Positions 43,301-46,735 of a DNA stretch of 64,000 bases are shown here, piece after piece (position 1 is the stretch's first letter; each line of letters starts with the position of its first letter). The notes beneath the pieces were generated by a model that did no database searches, was not told where the DNA came from, and worked only from the letters and a program-made list of their open reading frames with translations. The position numbers and the translations under genes are program-made. Origin of the DNA: Thysanoteuthis rhombus. Lineage: Eukaryota; Mollusca; Cephalopoda; Oegopsida; Thysanoteuthidae. The DNA is taken from positions 44,143,179 to 44,207,178 of the forward strand of contig OY735207.1 of assembly GCA_963457665.1 (NCBI GenBank), given 5' to 3'.

Positions 43301-45447
43301 TAATGTAATACAAAAACGACCATTTATTTTATTCCAACCTATTATAAACTTTTAAAAACTGAATCTTACAGGCCAAAGATTACTCTTTACATTCTATTTT
43401 CAATCTTTGGGGTTGGGGGGTAGGGTTGCATGGCAAAATCGAAGAGTGCATCATTGGGGCTGGAGCGTCAGTGACGCCAGATAATATAGTATTCATTTTT
43501 GGGGATGCTGAGAATCAAGTACCAATGATCTGCCTCCGGGAGTCACTGCCCGAAAACAAAAGTAGTTCAAGGAGTCCACTCTAAAGGTATCAGACATGAC
43601 GCAGATCTTATTAGTTTTCTTTTGCTAGCAATTGTTAAATGAACTGAGGCTAATTTCCCCATGCTATCAAAAATAATGGCACACATGAAATATATGGATA
43701 TATACACATTGCATTTTATGTGTTCAGATAATTGAACTTTGCATTGCAGTGAGTATGGAGAAGAGCATTCTGTTGAACACAAGCAAATTTTTATTATTTT
43801 TTAGTCTTATTTTAATTACTTTTCCTATTTTTATATCATTCTTCAAGTTCAGCATTCTTATTATGACATGAATTAAATTCTATTTTATTGTGTCAGTTAT
43901 ACAGAAGAAATTCCACAACACTACGTCAGTTACATAAACGAAATTCACGTCAGTTGCATGAATTACGTTCTTTGTTACTTGGTCTGTTGCACCGATGAAT
44001 ATCTATGTTACTATGTCAGCAGCATGAATAAACTTTAATGTTACTACAATCGTTACAGGAACTAAATTCTCTTACTTCGTCATTTGTGAGAATGGAAATT
44101 ATATTTCAATATGTCTGTTGCGTCCCTTTGTATGGCAGAAGACATCTGCCCATCACTAATCATTATATGCGCGGATGTGGACGGATCGACCAAACGTCAC
44201 GTGATTCTGTCGTCTGCTAAATTGAGATAAATACTATATTCAAACACTGAATTATTGCCCTCGGTCAGACAAAACTGGGCCAACCTATTTTTTAAAATTT
44301 TTTACTCACAGGCTCCAAGATTTGGGGCTTTAGAATAGGATGAGATGCATGCATTTAGAAAATATACATATACATTTAAAACTGAAGAAGGTATTATTAA
44401 TGACGATGATTCAAGCGTAGATCAGAACCGTTCATCATCGGATGATATTAATTCACATTTTACGATGTAAATAATGCATGAGAATTATTAAACCTCAAAA
44501 ATATATTTTTTTACACGCAAAATCAGTAATCACAAAGAATGTACCACTGTCCTAATTTTCGTTATTATCACCCCCCCCCCATATCTCTCAAAAGTAAATA
44601 ATGTGATAAAATAAATAAATTCCTCGGTTCGTTGCCAAAGCAAGGAAAGGAATAATACCAATACAATTAAGATATTTACTGGATTATTTTCTTTTGATTT
44701 ATTAATTCAACAAAATTATTACGCTAATTGACACATTCAACAGAATCTAACATCGACTGCGCTGAGGTTCGAACTTCGAACCCACGACAAAACTCGTTGT
44801 TGCCGACGGTCGCCGTCCGATTCATTTTTGTCTTGTAGAGAAATTTTGCAATTTGCATTCAGCAAATGCAAGAGAAACATGTTTAAATAATGAAATATGA
44901 AATAAAGTACAAACGAATCGAGAAATCACTTTTTCACTATAAGTTCAATTGCTACTGAGTCGTACCACGCCGGGTTTGGTATAAGCGACAGTGAAGTGCT
45001 CGCCGGACCGTTATATTTAATTCGAGGTATACTAAACAATAAACAAGGGTTGACCAGAACATGATTGTTTTACGTTTGAGTGGGTACCCAAATTTTCAGT
45101 GAAACCTTTTCTCACTGCAACTTGCCACTTAAAAAACTACGCTACATGGTAAAAAATTACTAATAGTTTTTCACAAGGAGGACTCCGGAAAAGTTAAAAT
45201 TGGGAAGCTGATTGTTTCCGATCTTAAGTGCGAGTTTGTAAAAAAATGTAATTTTATTATTTAAAATATTCACCTGTTGGATAATTCTTCGTATTCCCTC
45301 CCTGGGTGCATCGTTGTAGTTATCTGGGTCGACAGAGAGAAGTTTCAAGACCGAGATCTTGCCACTCGGGGTACGACACCACACGTCAGTAAAGGTACCA
45401 CCTCGATCAATTGCGAATTGGAACTTTTGGGGAGTAGCTGGCGACAT
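297..45447 (-). CDS. OPLAH: 5-oxoprolinase, N-terminal part, 14 exons (gene span, 3' part missing)
   Basis: The gene encodes the ATP-hydrolysing 5-oxoprolinase, a cytosolic enzyme of the gamma-glutamyl cycle that converts 5-oxo-L-proline to L-glutamate. Joining 14 hand-placed exons gives 1,636 coding bases (545 codons plus one base) with no frame break and a GT donor and AG acceptor at every complete intron. Family motifs appear in the expected order: GGTFTDV (residues 16-22), [18 protein letters not shown] (79-96), SGPAGG (292-297), DMGGTSTD (318-325), AAGGGS (357-362), [11 protein letters not shown] (374-384) and FGGAGAQH (492-499). These mark the HyuA (hydantoinase A/oxoprolinase) half with its actin-like ATP-binding fold. 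The family is usually about 1,290 residues, so the C-terminal HyuB-like half lies beyond base 1. The start ATG at 45447 has A at -3 and gives the usual N-terminal length. I see no frameshift or lost motif, so it is probably functional. Intron 1 is 19.4 kb; the others are about 0.6 to 3.6 kb. Confidence 0.95.
424..500 (+). mobile_element. Mariner terminal fragment
   Basis: It begins with AGGTTGATGCAAAAGTCT, a typical terminal inverted repeat of irritans/HsMar1-like mariners. The following 50 bases match the start of the larger mariner at 14.26 kb (CACAATRTTAGGAAARTCTT). It sits about 40 bp from the acceptor of exon 14. Confidence 0.6.
520..790 (+). mobile_element. SINE-like repeat (tail GTGATAAAAAGCAACAAT type)
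   Basis: A B-box-like GTTCAAGTCTAG is followed by a tail (TTGTGATAAAAAAAGCAATG, then AAGATGGAGTAAG). Related tails occur at 22.2 kb, 42.4-42.5 kb and 52.5-52.8 kb. The family is inferred from these in-window copies. Confidence 0.5.
1020..2240. other. Intron 13 sequence, little recognised
   Basis: AT-rich intron. The only structure seen is an imperfect duplication of about 130 bp: TTGTAAGGTTCT with downstream CCAGTAG/CTGGTAG ACA motifs occurs near 1681 and again near 1814. Confidence 0.4.
2245..2496 (-). pseudogene. Possible Tigger/pogo-like transposase C-terminus
   Basis: An open frame of 83 residues lies in intron 13. It ends with an amphipathic region and [14 protein letters not shown], which resembles the lysine-flanked QxxIxxFFK tail of Tigger/jerky-type transposases. 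It has no partner domain nearby and is not part of OPLAH, whose exons 13 and 14 join in frame without it. The family assignment rests on the tail pattern only. Confidence 0.35.
2619..2731 (-). CDS. OPLAH: OPLAH coding exon 13
   Basis: Residues 479-515 plus two bases. It encodes [20 protein letters not shown] and then [17 protein letters not shown], the conserved FGGAG block. The acceptor is TTTGTAG and the donor GTATGT. Confidence 0.95.
3155..4227 (+). mobile_element. Dispersed repeat family E, copy 1, ending in (TA)n
   Basis: It shares the block GGATTTGCT..CAT..A with TTATGTTTCTGCC and CTCTTCAGGCGAATGATT with copies near 6.75, 7.1 and 58.97 kb. Its right end (4085-4180, with CTATGAAATAAATCC and ATTATGTTATATTGC) matches 59.07-59.2 kb and runs straight into (TA)n. 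Two arms near 3370-3404 and 3990-4024 are inverted repeats of each other (GTTATCAGTAAGTGGAT). Confidence 0.6.
4183..4227. repeat. (TA)n microsatellite
   Basis: About 22 uninterrupted TA units at the end of a family E repeat. Confidence 0.95.
4235..4440 (-). mobile_element. Dispersed repeat family C, copy 1
   Basis: Reverse complement resembles 10.2, 29.5 and 59.75 kb. Shared blocks include GATCAATAAGTCTGTAGSCT, a CACTGAAT block, CAATGCATT and TGACAA. The ends suggest a short DNA transposon derivative, but no transposase is seen. Confidence 0.5.
4445..5560. other. Intron 12 sequence without recognised feature
   Basis: AT-rich DNA with a short (AATA)n at 4739-4759 and a poly-A tract at 5230. 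No gene, SINE or transposase was recognised. Confidence 0.5.
5560..5990 (-). mobile_element. Dispersed repeat family A, reverse copy
   Basis: Contains the family A blocks GGGGTGATCAWTGAATG, GTGATCACTAAAAAG-like, CAGCCCTCTAGCTCCATTGA and AGCCAGCCAGACTCATTTG, in the order seen in other copies. No coding frame. Eight copies of this family lie in the window. Confidence 0.65.
6372..6494 (-). CDS. OPLAH: OPLAH coding exon 12
   Basis: Residues 438-478, 41 codons, phase 0 at both ends. It encodes [20 protein letters not shown] followed by RALTQ, a hallmark of the HyuA C-terminal portion. The acceptor is AACCAG and the donor GTAAGC. Confidence 0.95.
6597..6629. repeat. (TA)n microsatellite
   Basis: About 16 TA units followed by ACACACACC. 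In reverse complement it is the terminal tail of the family E copy at 6.63-6.84 kb. Confidence 0.95.
6630..7163 (-). mobile_element. Family E copies forming a foldback element
   Basis: 6749-6790 and 7121-7163 form terminal inverted repeats of about 42 bp (core GGATTCACTACACAAAC and its reverse complement). Between and beside them lie family E blocks (CCTGAAGAAGCCCAGAGAGG and GAAACATA). (TA)n arrays flank both sides. This looks like a MITE or two family E copies in opposite orientation. Confidence 0.6.
7162..7189. repeat. (TA)n microsatellite
   Basis: About 14 TA units at the right edge of the foldback element, 99 bp from exon 11. Confidence 0.9.
7288..7430 (-). CDS. OPLAH: OPLAH coding exon 11
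   Basis: Residues 390 (split) to 437. It encodes [21 protein letters not shown] and then the variable [15 protein letters not shown] helix. The acceptor is TTCATAG and the donor GTGAGT. Confidence 0.95.
7770..8045 (-). mobile_element. tRNA-derived SINE
   Basis: In reverse complement it starts with an A box (GTGTAGTGGTTACAGAATC) and a B box (GGTTCTAGGTTCAATCCCAG) at tRNA-like spacing, giving a Pol III promoter. The body ends with CCTGATGAAGGCCATAGAGT and CCGAAACGTT. Flanked by ATT/AAT repeats. A tRNA-derived SINE is well supported; a functional tRNA is excluded by the long body and mismatched stems. Confidence 0.75.
8395..8625 (-). mobile_element. Dispersed repeat family A, reverse copy
   Basis: Shares CAGGTCTGGTTAGTCACACAA, the GGGGTGATCAATGAATG block and CACTAAAAAGTCTGAATTTT with other family A copies. 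Truncated before the CAGCCCTCTAGCTCC block. Confidence 0.65.
8630..8850 (-). mobile_element. tRNA-derived SINE, second family
   Basis: The reverse complement opens with GGTGGCCTAGTGGTTAACAG, an almost ideal A box, then a decayed B box (AATTCAAATTCC). The body (TGCATTCCC.., CATGAATCCATCTCCCC, CAACCAGTCTAGGGAATGG) is shared with a truncated copy at 39.47-39.6 kb. Confidence 0.75.
9165..9282 (-). CDS. OPLAH: OPLAH coding exon 10
   Basis: Residues 351-389 plus one base. It encodes [12 protein letters not shown] and [12 protein letters not shown], two of the best conserved blocks of the family. The acceptor is TTTCCAG and the donor GTGAGA. The cysteine after the second block is preceded by Val where human OPLAH has Ala. 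Confidence 0.95.
9455..9670 (+). repeat. Tandem pair of about 120-bp units
   Basis: Two units each contain TCAGYCACTCRAGGRCAATC, TTGCTTTCAYTGCCTT and TTTGAATCA/TTGAATCACAATCA. The duplicated reading frame is fortuitous. Confidence 0.7.
9690..10020 (+). pseudogene. LINE reverse transcriptase C-terminal remnant (CR1/Jockey-like)
   Basis: Conceptual translation gives [16 protein letters not shown], the common end of the reverse transcriptase domain of CR1/Jockey-group LINEs. After a frame break it gives [16 protein letters not shown], which matches the RVxxxWNxLP segment that follows. Stops and frame breaks make it dead. Confidence 0.6.
10195..10345 (+). mobile_element. Dispersed repeat family C, copy 2
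   Basis: Shares CACTGAATTGAGTGCATTGAC, AAAGGAGGAGGTTATGTTGAC and GTAAAATGAATRTTTTTCAT blocks with copies at 29.5 and 59.75 kb. Confidence 0.5.
10629..10717 (-). CDS. OPLAH: OPLAH coding exon 9
   Basis: Residues 321 (split) to 350. It opens with [18 protein letters not shown], completing the phosphate-binding motif begun in exon 8, and ends TIQAPQ. The acceptor is TTTCCAG and the donor GTAATT. Confidence 0.95.
10880..12400. other. Intron 8 sequence without recognised feature
   Basis: A (GA)-rich stretch lies at 11258-11293 (GAGAGAGAGGAAGAGAGAAG). Otherwise unique-looking AT-rich intron with no gene or repeat that I recognise. Confidence 0.5.
12409..12521 (-). CDS. OPLAH: OPLAH coding exon 8
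   Basis: Residues 283 (split) to 320 plus one base. It encodes the nucleotide-binding segment [12 protein letters not shown] and then PVIGFDMG, the first part of the DMGGTSTD motif that is completed in exon 9. The acceptor is TTCGTAG and the donor GTGAGA. Confidence 0.95.
12655..12980 (+). mobile_element. Dispersed repeat family A, forward copy
   Basis: Contains GTATACAGGCTGCATCAATG, GAGCTAGAGGGATGAAAATT, TGCAATGTAAGTTTATGCC, AGTGATCATTGCC and CAATTTTTCAATTGATCA in family order. Confidence 0.65.
12980..13356. other. Intron 7 remainder
   Basis: Short GC-richer segment (13085-13250) with small open frames but no recognised product, followed by a T-rich and A-rich stretch before exon 7. Confidence 0.4.
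13357..13409 (-). CDS. OPLAH: OPLAH coding exon 7
   Basis: The shortest exon, 53 bp, residues 266-282 plus two bases. It encodes [17 protein letters not shown], matching the family segment LFMRSDGGLAPM. The acceptor is TTTACAG and the donor GTAAGT. It is easily missed by gene finders. Confidence 0.92.
13410..14255. other. Intron 6 first part without recognised feature
   Basis: Contains overlapping open frames of up to 117 codons (13509-13862, plus strand) without recognisable domain; the low-complexity hydrophobic composition suggests chance. No repeat family recognised. Confidence 0.45.
14258..15380 (+). mobile_element. Degenerate mariner transposon (HsMar1-like)
   Basis: The left end matches the mariner fragment at 424 (TGCACAATGTTAGGAAAATC). 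The right end reads TTTGCATCAACCT, an inverted terminal repeat. In between, translation fragments resemble the transposase C-terminal half: a PxxxYSPD-like stretch at about 15085-15130 and a [13 protein letters not shown] ending. Many stops and indels. The segment 14490-14720 is richer in GC and may be a separate insertion. Confidence 0.6.
15418..15497 (-). CDS. OPLAH: OPLAH coding exon 6
   Basis: Residues 239-265, beginning [18 protein letters not shown]. The acceptor is TTTCCAG. The donor reads GAG|GTCAAG, a GT site with a weak +3 base. The junction is supported because exon 7 continues the conserved LFMQSDGG segment in frame. A mariner fragment ends only about 40 bp downstream in intron 6. 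Confidence 0.9.
15500..17055. other. Intron 5 right part: poly-T tracts, no gene
   Basis: AT-rich DNA with T tracts at 16345-16363 and 16840-16864. No transposase or SINE recognised. Confidence 0.5.
17058..18062 (+). repeat. 28-bp satellite with internal palindrome, about 36 units
   Basis: The unit is a pyrimidine-rich TTATATCCCCTTTTG followed by the near-palindrome CATTACGTAATG. Period 28 is exact in 17938-18060, where the last units are almost identical. To the left the units diverge (TATTCCCTTTTAACATTATG) and vary in length. There is no spacer sequence, so this is a tandem minisatellite inside intron 5. Confidence 0.9.
18255..18560 (+). mobile_element. Dispersed repeat family A, forward copy
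   Basis: Begins CTTCAGTTTTCAAGTTGGTC then GGCTGGCTATGT, continues with ATACAGGCTGCACCATTGGA and GCTAGAGGGCTGAAAATT. Same order as at 46.75 kb. Confidence 0.7.
18601..18695 (+). repeat. 32-bp tandem repeat, three copies
   Basis: Unit starts TTTTGCATTGACCCCTG and ends CTTGGTCACAGGTC. Copies begin at 18601, 18633 and 18665; copies two and three are nearly identical. Confidence 0.9.
18972..19087 (-). CDS. OPLAH: OPLAH coding exon 5
   Basis: Residues 200 (split) to 238 plus one base. The acceptor is TTGTAG and the donor GTAAAA. It encodes [20 protein letters not shown] and [13 protein letters not shown], in register with the family. Confidence 0.94.
19270..20160 (+). other. GC-richer block, possible solo LTR
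   Basis: The composition differs from the flanks. It contains a TATA-like CTATAAAAGCCC near 19427, two GATCGATC blocks (19575 and 20059) and polyadenylation-like AATAAA-poor T-rich ends. No gag, pol or primer-binding site was identified, so the LTR idea is tentative. Confidence 0.25.
20198..20700 (-). pseudogene. Degenerate transposon fragment related to 24.1 kb
   Basis: 20478-20590 shares AAATGACTAATGTTAT and CATGTTCCTCAA with CCAGCTTC blocks with 24108-24235, which belongs to a transposase remnant. Open frames here (93 and 67 codons) have no recognised domain of their own. Confidence 0.35.
21013..21032. repeat. (TA)n microsatellite
   Basis: About ten TA units followed by ACACAAC. Confidence 0.85.
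21040..21724. other. Intron 4 end without recognised feature
   Basis: A-rich, AT-rich DNA before exon 4 (toward its donor). Nothing recognised. Confidence 0.5.
21725..21831 (-). CDS. OPLAH: OPLAH coding exon 4
   Basis: Residues 165-199 plus two bases. The acceptor is TTCCCAG and the donor GTGAGT. It encodes [15 protein letters not shown], well conserved in the family. The split threonine codon is completed by exon 5. Confidence 0.93.
22190..22330 (+). mobile_element. SINE-like tail
   Basis: Contains GGGATAAAGAGCAACAATAA, GATGAAGTAAAACTAGTAAT and AAATAATAGTAATGAATCC, matching the tail of copies at 0.5 and 52.6 kb. Confidence 0.45.
22784..22835. repeat. (TA)n microsatellite
   Basis: About 26 uninterrupted TA units. 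Confidence 0.95.
22975..23560 (-). pseudogene. LINE open reading frame 3' end (RTE-like), 5'-truncated
   Basis: The reverse strand encodes, with frame breaks, [50 protein letters not shown] and the aspartate/lysine-rich end. This is the C-terminal part of a LINE reverse transcriptase ORF after the catalytic domain. The 3' end (GACCTTCCTCAGGAATCGCC on the plus strand) is shared with copies at 28.9, 49.1 and 51.7 kb. Confidence 0.75.
23565..24105. other. Intron 3 middle part without recognised feature
   Basis: Holds two overlapping minus-strand open frames (75 and 84 codons) without a recognised domain; they are taken as chance. Confidence 0.4.
24108..24510 (-). pseudogene. Mariner/Tc1-type transposase C-terminal remnant
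   Basis: Reverse-strand translation near 24410-24490 gives [18 protein letters not shown], which matches the PPYSPDLAPCDFWLFP block around the third catalytic acidic residue of DDE transposases. Here Asp of PCD is replaced by Ile, and stops follow, so the copy is dead. Confidence 0.6.
24914..25039 (-). CDS. OPLAH: OPLAH coding exon 3
   Basis: Residues 123-164, 42 codons, phase 0 at both ends. The acceptor is CTTAG and the donor GTATGT. It encodes [16 protein letters not shown], a typical oxoprolinase segment, then a more variable lysine/glutamine-rich part. Confidence 0.93.
25365..25480 (+). mobile_element. tRNA-derived SINE fragment with shared tail
   Basis: A head with A-box-like GTGATGGTTTAGAGATTAAT and a decayed B box is followed by TTGTGGCCTTGTATCAAACT. 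The same tail follows a tRNA-like head at 28.2 kb and a 5S rRNA-like head at 30.5 kb. Confidence 0.5.
25525..25648 (+). mobile_element. tRNA-derived SINE abutting the exon 2 donor
   Basis: A box GTGGCATCATGGTTAGAAAGC-like and B box GCGAGTTCAATC at tRNA-like spacing. The element ends within about 10 bp of the exon 2 splice donor (25655-25651), in antisense to OPLAH. Confidence 0.6.
25656..25847 (-). CDS. OPLAH: OPLAH coding exon 2
   Basis: Residues 59-122, exactly 64 codons, phase 0 at both ends. The acceptor is TTTCAG and the donor GTAAGT-like (GTAAGTC). It encodes the strongly conserved stretch [18 protein letters not shown] followed by [14 protein letters not shown], matching the family in register. 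Confidence 0.95.
26785..27245 (+). repeat. Tandem duplication of about 285 bp
   Basis: CTTTTCTGTTCAGTCAAG...GGCATCATTGTCTGCAGT at 26785 recurs, diverged, as CTTTCCTGTTCAGTCATG...GAGATCATTACCTGCAGT at 27070. Both arms continue to CAGCAGTCAT and a TGGGATAYATAT motif. Confidence 0.7.
27250..28195. other. Intron 1 stretch without recognised feature
   Basis: AT-rich, A-rich DNA. No coding potential or repeat family recognised. Confidence 0.5.
28200..28345 (+). mobile_element. tRNA-derived SINE
   Basis: A-box-like ATCCTGATGATTTACAAG and B-box-like AAGTTTGATCCTC are followed by CTATTGTGGCCTTGGGCAAA, the same tail as at 25.4 and 30.6 kb. Confidence 0.55.
28345..29000 (+). pseudogene. LINE ORF 3' end (RTE-like), forward copy
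   Basis: Two frames together encode [41 protein letters not shown], and [20 protein letters not shown]. This is the post-RT end of a LINE ORF, frameshifted near 28700. It ends GACTCCTGGGAAGGTCTATG, followed by an ATG/ATT-rich tail. Family placement as RTE-like is tentative. Confidence 0.75.
29454..29492. repeat. (TA)n microsatellite
   Basis: About 19 TA units directly left of a family C repeat. Confidence 0.95.
29500..29710 (+). mobile_element. Dispersed repeat family C, copy 3
   Basis: Contains GGATCAATAAGTCTGTAGCC, CATTAACAAGGAAGGAGATT and GTAAAATGAATGCTTTTTTT, matching 4.3 (reverse), 10.2 and 59.75 kb. The first block resembles mariner/Tc1 ends. Confidence 0.55.
29710..30515. other. Intron 1 stretch without recognised feature
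   Basis: Several short imperfect repeats of AAGGCA/CAAGCCA type (29770-30020), perhaps a degenerate tandem array with units near 75 bp. No gene seen. Confidence 0.35.
30518..30670 (+). mobile_element. 5S rRNA-derived SINE
   Basis: 30522-30626 aligns along most of 5S rRNA: GCTGAAAGCACTGATGTC, CTGATCACTGAAATTGAGCA, GATCAGTACTTCAATGGTTG and AGGTGCTGTAGG correspond to the conserved internal control region and 3' stem. Many substitutions exclude a functional 5S gene. It continues into TTGTGGCCTTGTATCAGACA, the tail shared with tRNA-headed elements at 25.4 and 28.3 kb. Confidence 0.75.
31358..31718 (+). mobile_element. Dispersed repeat family B, copy 1, with internal microsatellites
   Basis: Contains ACTTATAGGATAACCCAGAA, GAGAGGGAAAATTAGGTTCA, (TA)n, (TG)n, (TA)n and then GTGTCATCCACAGACAGCTG-type sequence. 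The same order appears at 56.2-56.6 kb. It fuses at about 31718 to a LINE end. Confidence 0.75.
31540..31606. repeat. (TG)n and (TA)n microsatellite
   Basis: (TG)n at 31540-31562, then TAGATATG, then (TA)n at 31577-31606, internal to repeat family B. Confidence 0.9.
31719..31960 (-). pseudogene. LINE ORF 3' end fragment
   Basis: The reverse strand encodes [20 protein letters not shown] and TGHVARM. The usual 3' terminal part is missing because the copy begins at GAGCCAATACTTTCTGAAC, next to repeat family B. Confidence 0.7.
32000..32930. other. Intron 1 stretch; no recognised gene
   Basis: Pyrimidine-rich 32040-32340. Near 32652 a TATA-like GCTATAAAATC with downstream CTGCCCTGGGATTTGTCGAC may belong to an LTR, but no second LTR or coding part is seen. 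Confidence 0.3.
32945..33220 (+). mobile_element. Probable mariner/Tc1 5' end
   Basis: Starts AAGGTCTGCCCAGAAAGTAT and CCAACCACTTTGAATATCTA, a pattern typical of terminal sequences of some mariner-group elements, followed by a short leader. The transposase is absent. Tentative. Confidence 0.35.
33665..33775 (+). repeat. Dispersed unit related to the 50.5-51.1 kb tandem repeat
   Basis: CAAAATTTAACCCATTGTTC and CATTGAAATTCATTGAGAAC are the reverse-complement counterparts of blocks in the 170-bp units at 50.6-51.05 kb. Another unit lies at 35050-35165. Confidence 0.5.
34276..34323. repeat. (TA)n(CA)n microsatellite
   Basis: TA units to 34306, then CA units. A (CA)n tract also lies at 34477-34501. 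The surrounding 34010-34450 is rich in CATATACA-type repeats. Confidence 0.9.
35170..36570. other. Intron 1 stretch without recognised feature
   Basis: AT-rich DNA. No repeat family or coding region recognised. Confidence 0.5.
36572..36965 (+). repeat. Polypurine (GA-rich) tract of about 390 bp
   Basis: Strongly A/G-biased plus strand made of GGAAGAAAG-type words, with few pyrimidines. It could adopt triplex DNA, but that is inference. A short (GA)n follows at 37451-37467. Confidence 0.75.
37560..38560 (+). mobile_element. Degenerate mariner transposon
   Basis: Frames encode [18 protein letters not shown] and [16 protein letters not shown], the helix-turn-helix linker region of a mariner transposase. 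Farther on come [15 protein letters not shown], and [15 protein letters not shown] near the C-terminus. Stops, frameshifts and an internal deletion around 38200 (the YSPDLAPSD block is missing) make it inactive. Family: mariner DD34D type. Confidence 0.8.
37919..37941 (+). repeat. (ATGT)n microsatellite
   Basis: Five TGTA/ATGT units inserted within or arising from the mariner sequence. Confidence 0.7.
38570..39465. other. Intron 1 stretch without recognised feature
   Basis: AT-rich, with an A/C-interrupted poly-A at 38649-38671. Nothing else recognised. Confidence 0.45.
39468..39605 (-). mobile_element. Truncated tRNA-derived SINE, same family as 8.65 kb
   Basis: Shares CCTAGACTGGTAGCCAACCA, TTGCCCGGCTATTTATACAT and GATGGATTCATGC with the 8630-8850 element. 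The tRNA-like head is replaced or lost. Confidence 0.6.
39610..41400. other. Intron 1 stretch without recognised feature
   Basis: AT-rich DNA with a small direct repeat AATGACGTT at 39981-40000. No gene recognised. Confidence 0.45.
41405..41450 (+). repeat. Poly-A tract with G interruptions
   Basis: Two long A runs separated by GAAAAAG. The purine-rich segment continues as GGGG-rich 41560-41610. Open frames across it are artefacts. Confidence 0.85.
42655..43020 (-). pseudogene. Mariner transposase fragment (HsMar1-like)
   Basis: The reverse strand encodes [22 protein letters not shown], [20 protein letters not shown] and, after a deletion, [10 protein letters not shown]. These correspond to the second helix-turn-helix and the segment around the first catalytic Asp (TCDEKW). 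Here Asp is replaced by Asn, and the intervening part is deleted. Confidence 0.75.
43395..43570. other. GC-richer block with palindrome
   Basis: G-rich run (43409-43426) and the 13-bp palindrome GCGTCAGTGACGC at 43465-43477. No gene or family recognised. Confidence 0.4.
43885..44085 (+). repeat. Degenerate tandem repeat of about 30 bp
   Basis: GTCAGTTAYAYA, GTCAGTTGCATGAA, GTCTGTTGCACCGATGAA, GTCAGCAGCATGAATAAA and TCGTTACAGGAACTAAATTC recur at 25-35 bp spacing. Confidence 0.65.
44197..44204. promoter_or_regulatory. TCACGTGA E-box-type palindrome in intron 1
   Basis: GTCACGTGAT at 44196-44205 contains a full bHLH-zip (USF/MITF/TFEB type) core. It lies 1.1 kb inside intron 1 beside the CpG-rich zone. 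Binding is not shown by sequence alone. Confidence 0.2.
45274..45447 (-). CDS. OPLAH: OPLAH coding exon 1
   Basis: Residues 1-58, from the ATG at 45445-45447 to ...IRRIIQQ. It contains the glycine-rich phosphate-binding loop GGTFTDV. The exon ends CAG with donor GTGAAT, phase 0. A partial copy of its 3' end and donor exists near 48.9 kb. Confidence 0.95.
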
Positions 45448-45620
45448 AATATTTCTTGGGAACAGAGAGGAGGAAAATACACTTCAGTTGTGAGTCCGCT
45501 AAAGTTGGATATAAAAGGAATAGAGGAAAACCGCACTTTGAAAACAAATGTTTTTCAAGTTGGCCCCTTTCGTTCTTGTATCCGGTCGCCGGATAAGATA
45601 GGGACACTTTAGACACTTCA
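45448..45620 (-). promoter_or_regulatory. OPLAH: Putative OPLAH 5' leader and proximal promoter
   Basis: This is the first 170 bp before the start codon. It is richer in CpG than most of the window and holds a near-perfect 15-bp palindrome at 45580-45594 (ATCCGG, TCG, CCGGAT) about 135 bp before the ATG. No clear TATA box on the coding strand is seen. The transcription start cannot be fixed from sequence; a promoter is inferred from position and composition. Confidence 0.35.
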
Positions 45621-45624
45621 CCGA

Positions 45625-46735
45625 TAAGCGGTGTCCTTTTAACATGTACGTGTGCAAGAATAAGTAAAATTATGGAGGACTTGAAGAGATACAATTGGAT
45701 TTATACTATTATACGATCCCTCTCTCTGATTATATTCATCTTCATGAAATTTGTACTTAAAATTGATTCACTACATAACAGTCTTTTGAAAAGTATGAAA
45801 AACAATCCAGTCTAGATTCGGATGAGTGAAAAACTCCGAAAACCGTATTAAAGAAATTTTTCTGAAGAATTTTTTTGTTCTTTTAAATCAATAAAACCTT
45901 TGGAAAAGAACCGGTTTAAAAAATTTTTTTTTAGAAAGTACATTCCAGTAGTGAGGTTCTATTTACGATGTAACTATAATGCTAAAGGGGGCACCATCTT
46001 TAAGCATGTTTATGGAGGTACGTCTTATATTAATTATCCTTTTCCTCATGTCTTTCGACCCTAATCCTAACCCTAAGCGTAATTTGTTTCTAAAATATTT
46101 ACATCGTAAATTGGATCCCTCATGGGAAACCTAATTTTTTACCCCAAAAAACTGACACACTACAAAAGTAACAAAGGTCTTATTGATTGAAAGCACAAAA
46201 ATTTCTTGAGAAATTTTTTCAATACTGCGTAGTATCTACTGATTGATATATAGTACAATTTTTTTTTTTTGAGTTTTCCACCCATCCAAATCTTAACCAA
46301 CAATTATGAGTGCTAAGGACTCATAGTGATTGGTCCAGATGGGGAGAAGAGGATTTAAGGATATAGAAAATTTCATGGAGAATCAATGTCATTAAAGAAG
46401 AGGGAATGAAATAATATATATATTTTGATAAAAAAAATGACAAAAAACATTTTTACTCTTTCAAATAAATGCTTATCTGTTTATGAATCTATACATTGTT
46501 TTGGTGAAGAAATCATTATTTGTCTTAATCTTCAAGAACTTCACATAAGACAATAATACTTGTGAAAAATTTTTACATTTTGCTATTTCTTAGCTTTTGA
46601 AAAAAAAGACATTGTCATAAATCACTTCAGACTTGTTTTCATCTTATAATTTTGCTTTTTATCCTTACATCTCAGAAATCTAAATACTGGTTGTAACAAT
46701 TATATTAGTTTGAATAATCGTATTAAGAATCATCA
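45625..46735. other. Upstream region, no recognised feature
   Basis: AT-rich DNA upstream of OPLAH. Contains ACCCTAATCCTAACCCTAA near 46058, a chance telomere-like pair of units, and two T-rich blocks. Confidence 0.45.

Larger units (their letters stand above)
44750..45620. promoter_or_regulatory. CpG-richer island around OPLAH exon 1
   Basis: CpG dinucleotides cluster here (for example 44757-44825, 44956-45012 and 45360-45600), while most of the window is CpG-poor and AT-rich. Such islands often mark active promoters. It also contains a short self-complementary block near 44767-44785 (GGTTCGAACTTCGAACC), which resembles a tRNA B box but has no convincing A box. Confidence 0.4.

Noticed and set aside
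44760..44830. tRNA or SINE head at the GGTTCGAACTTCGAACC palindrome
   Set aside because: No A box at proper spacing and no cloverleaf; treated only as a palindrome in the CpG zone.
45277..45612. 111-codon plus-strand frame opposite exon 1
   Set aside because: It is the complement of the well-supported OPLAH exon 1.
46055..46080. Telomere-like repeat
   Set aside because: Only two imperfect CCCTAA units, well within chance.
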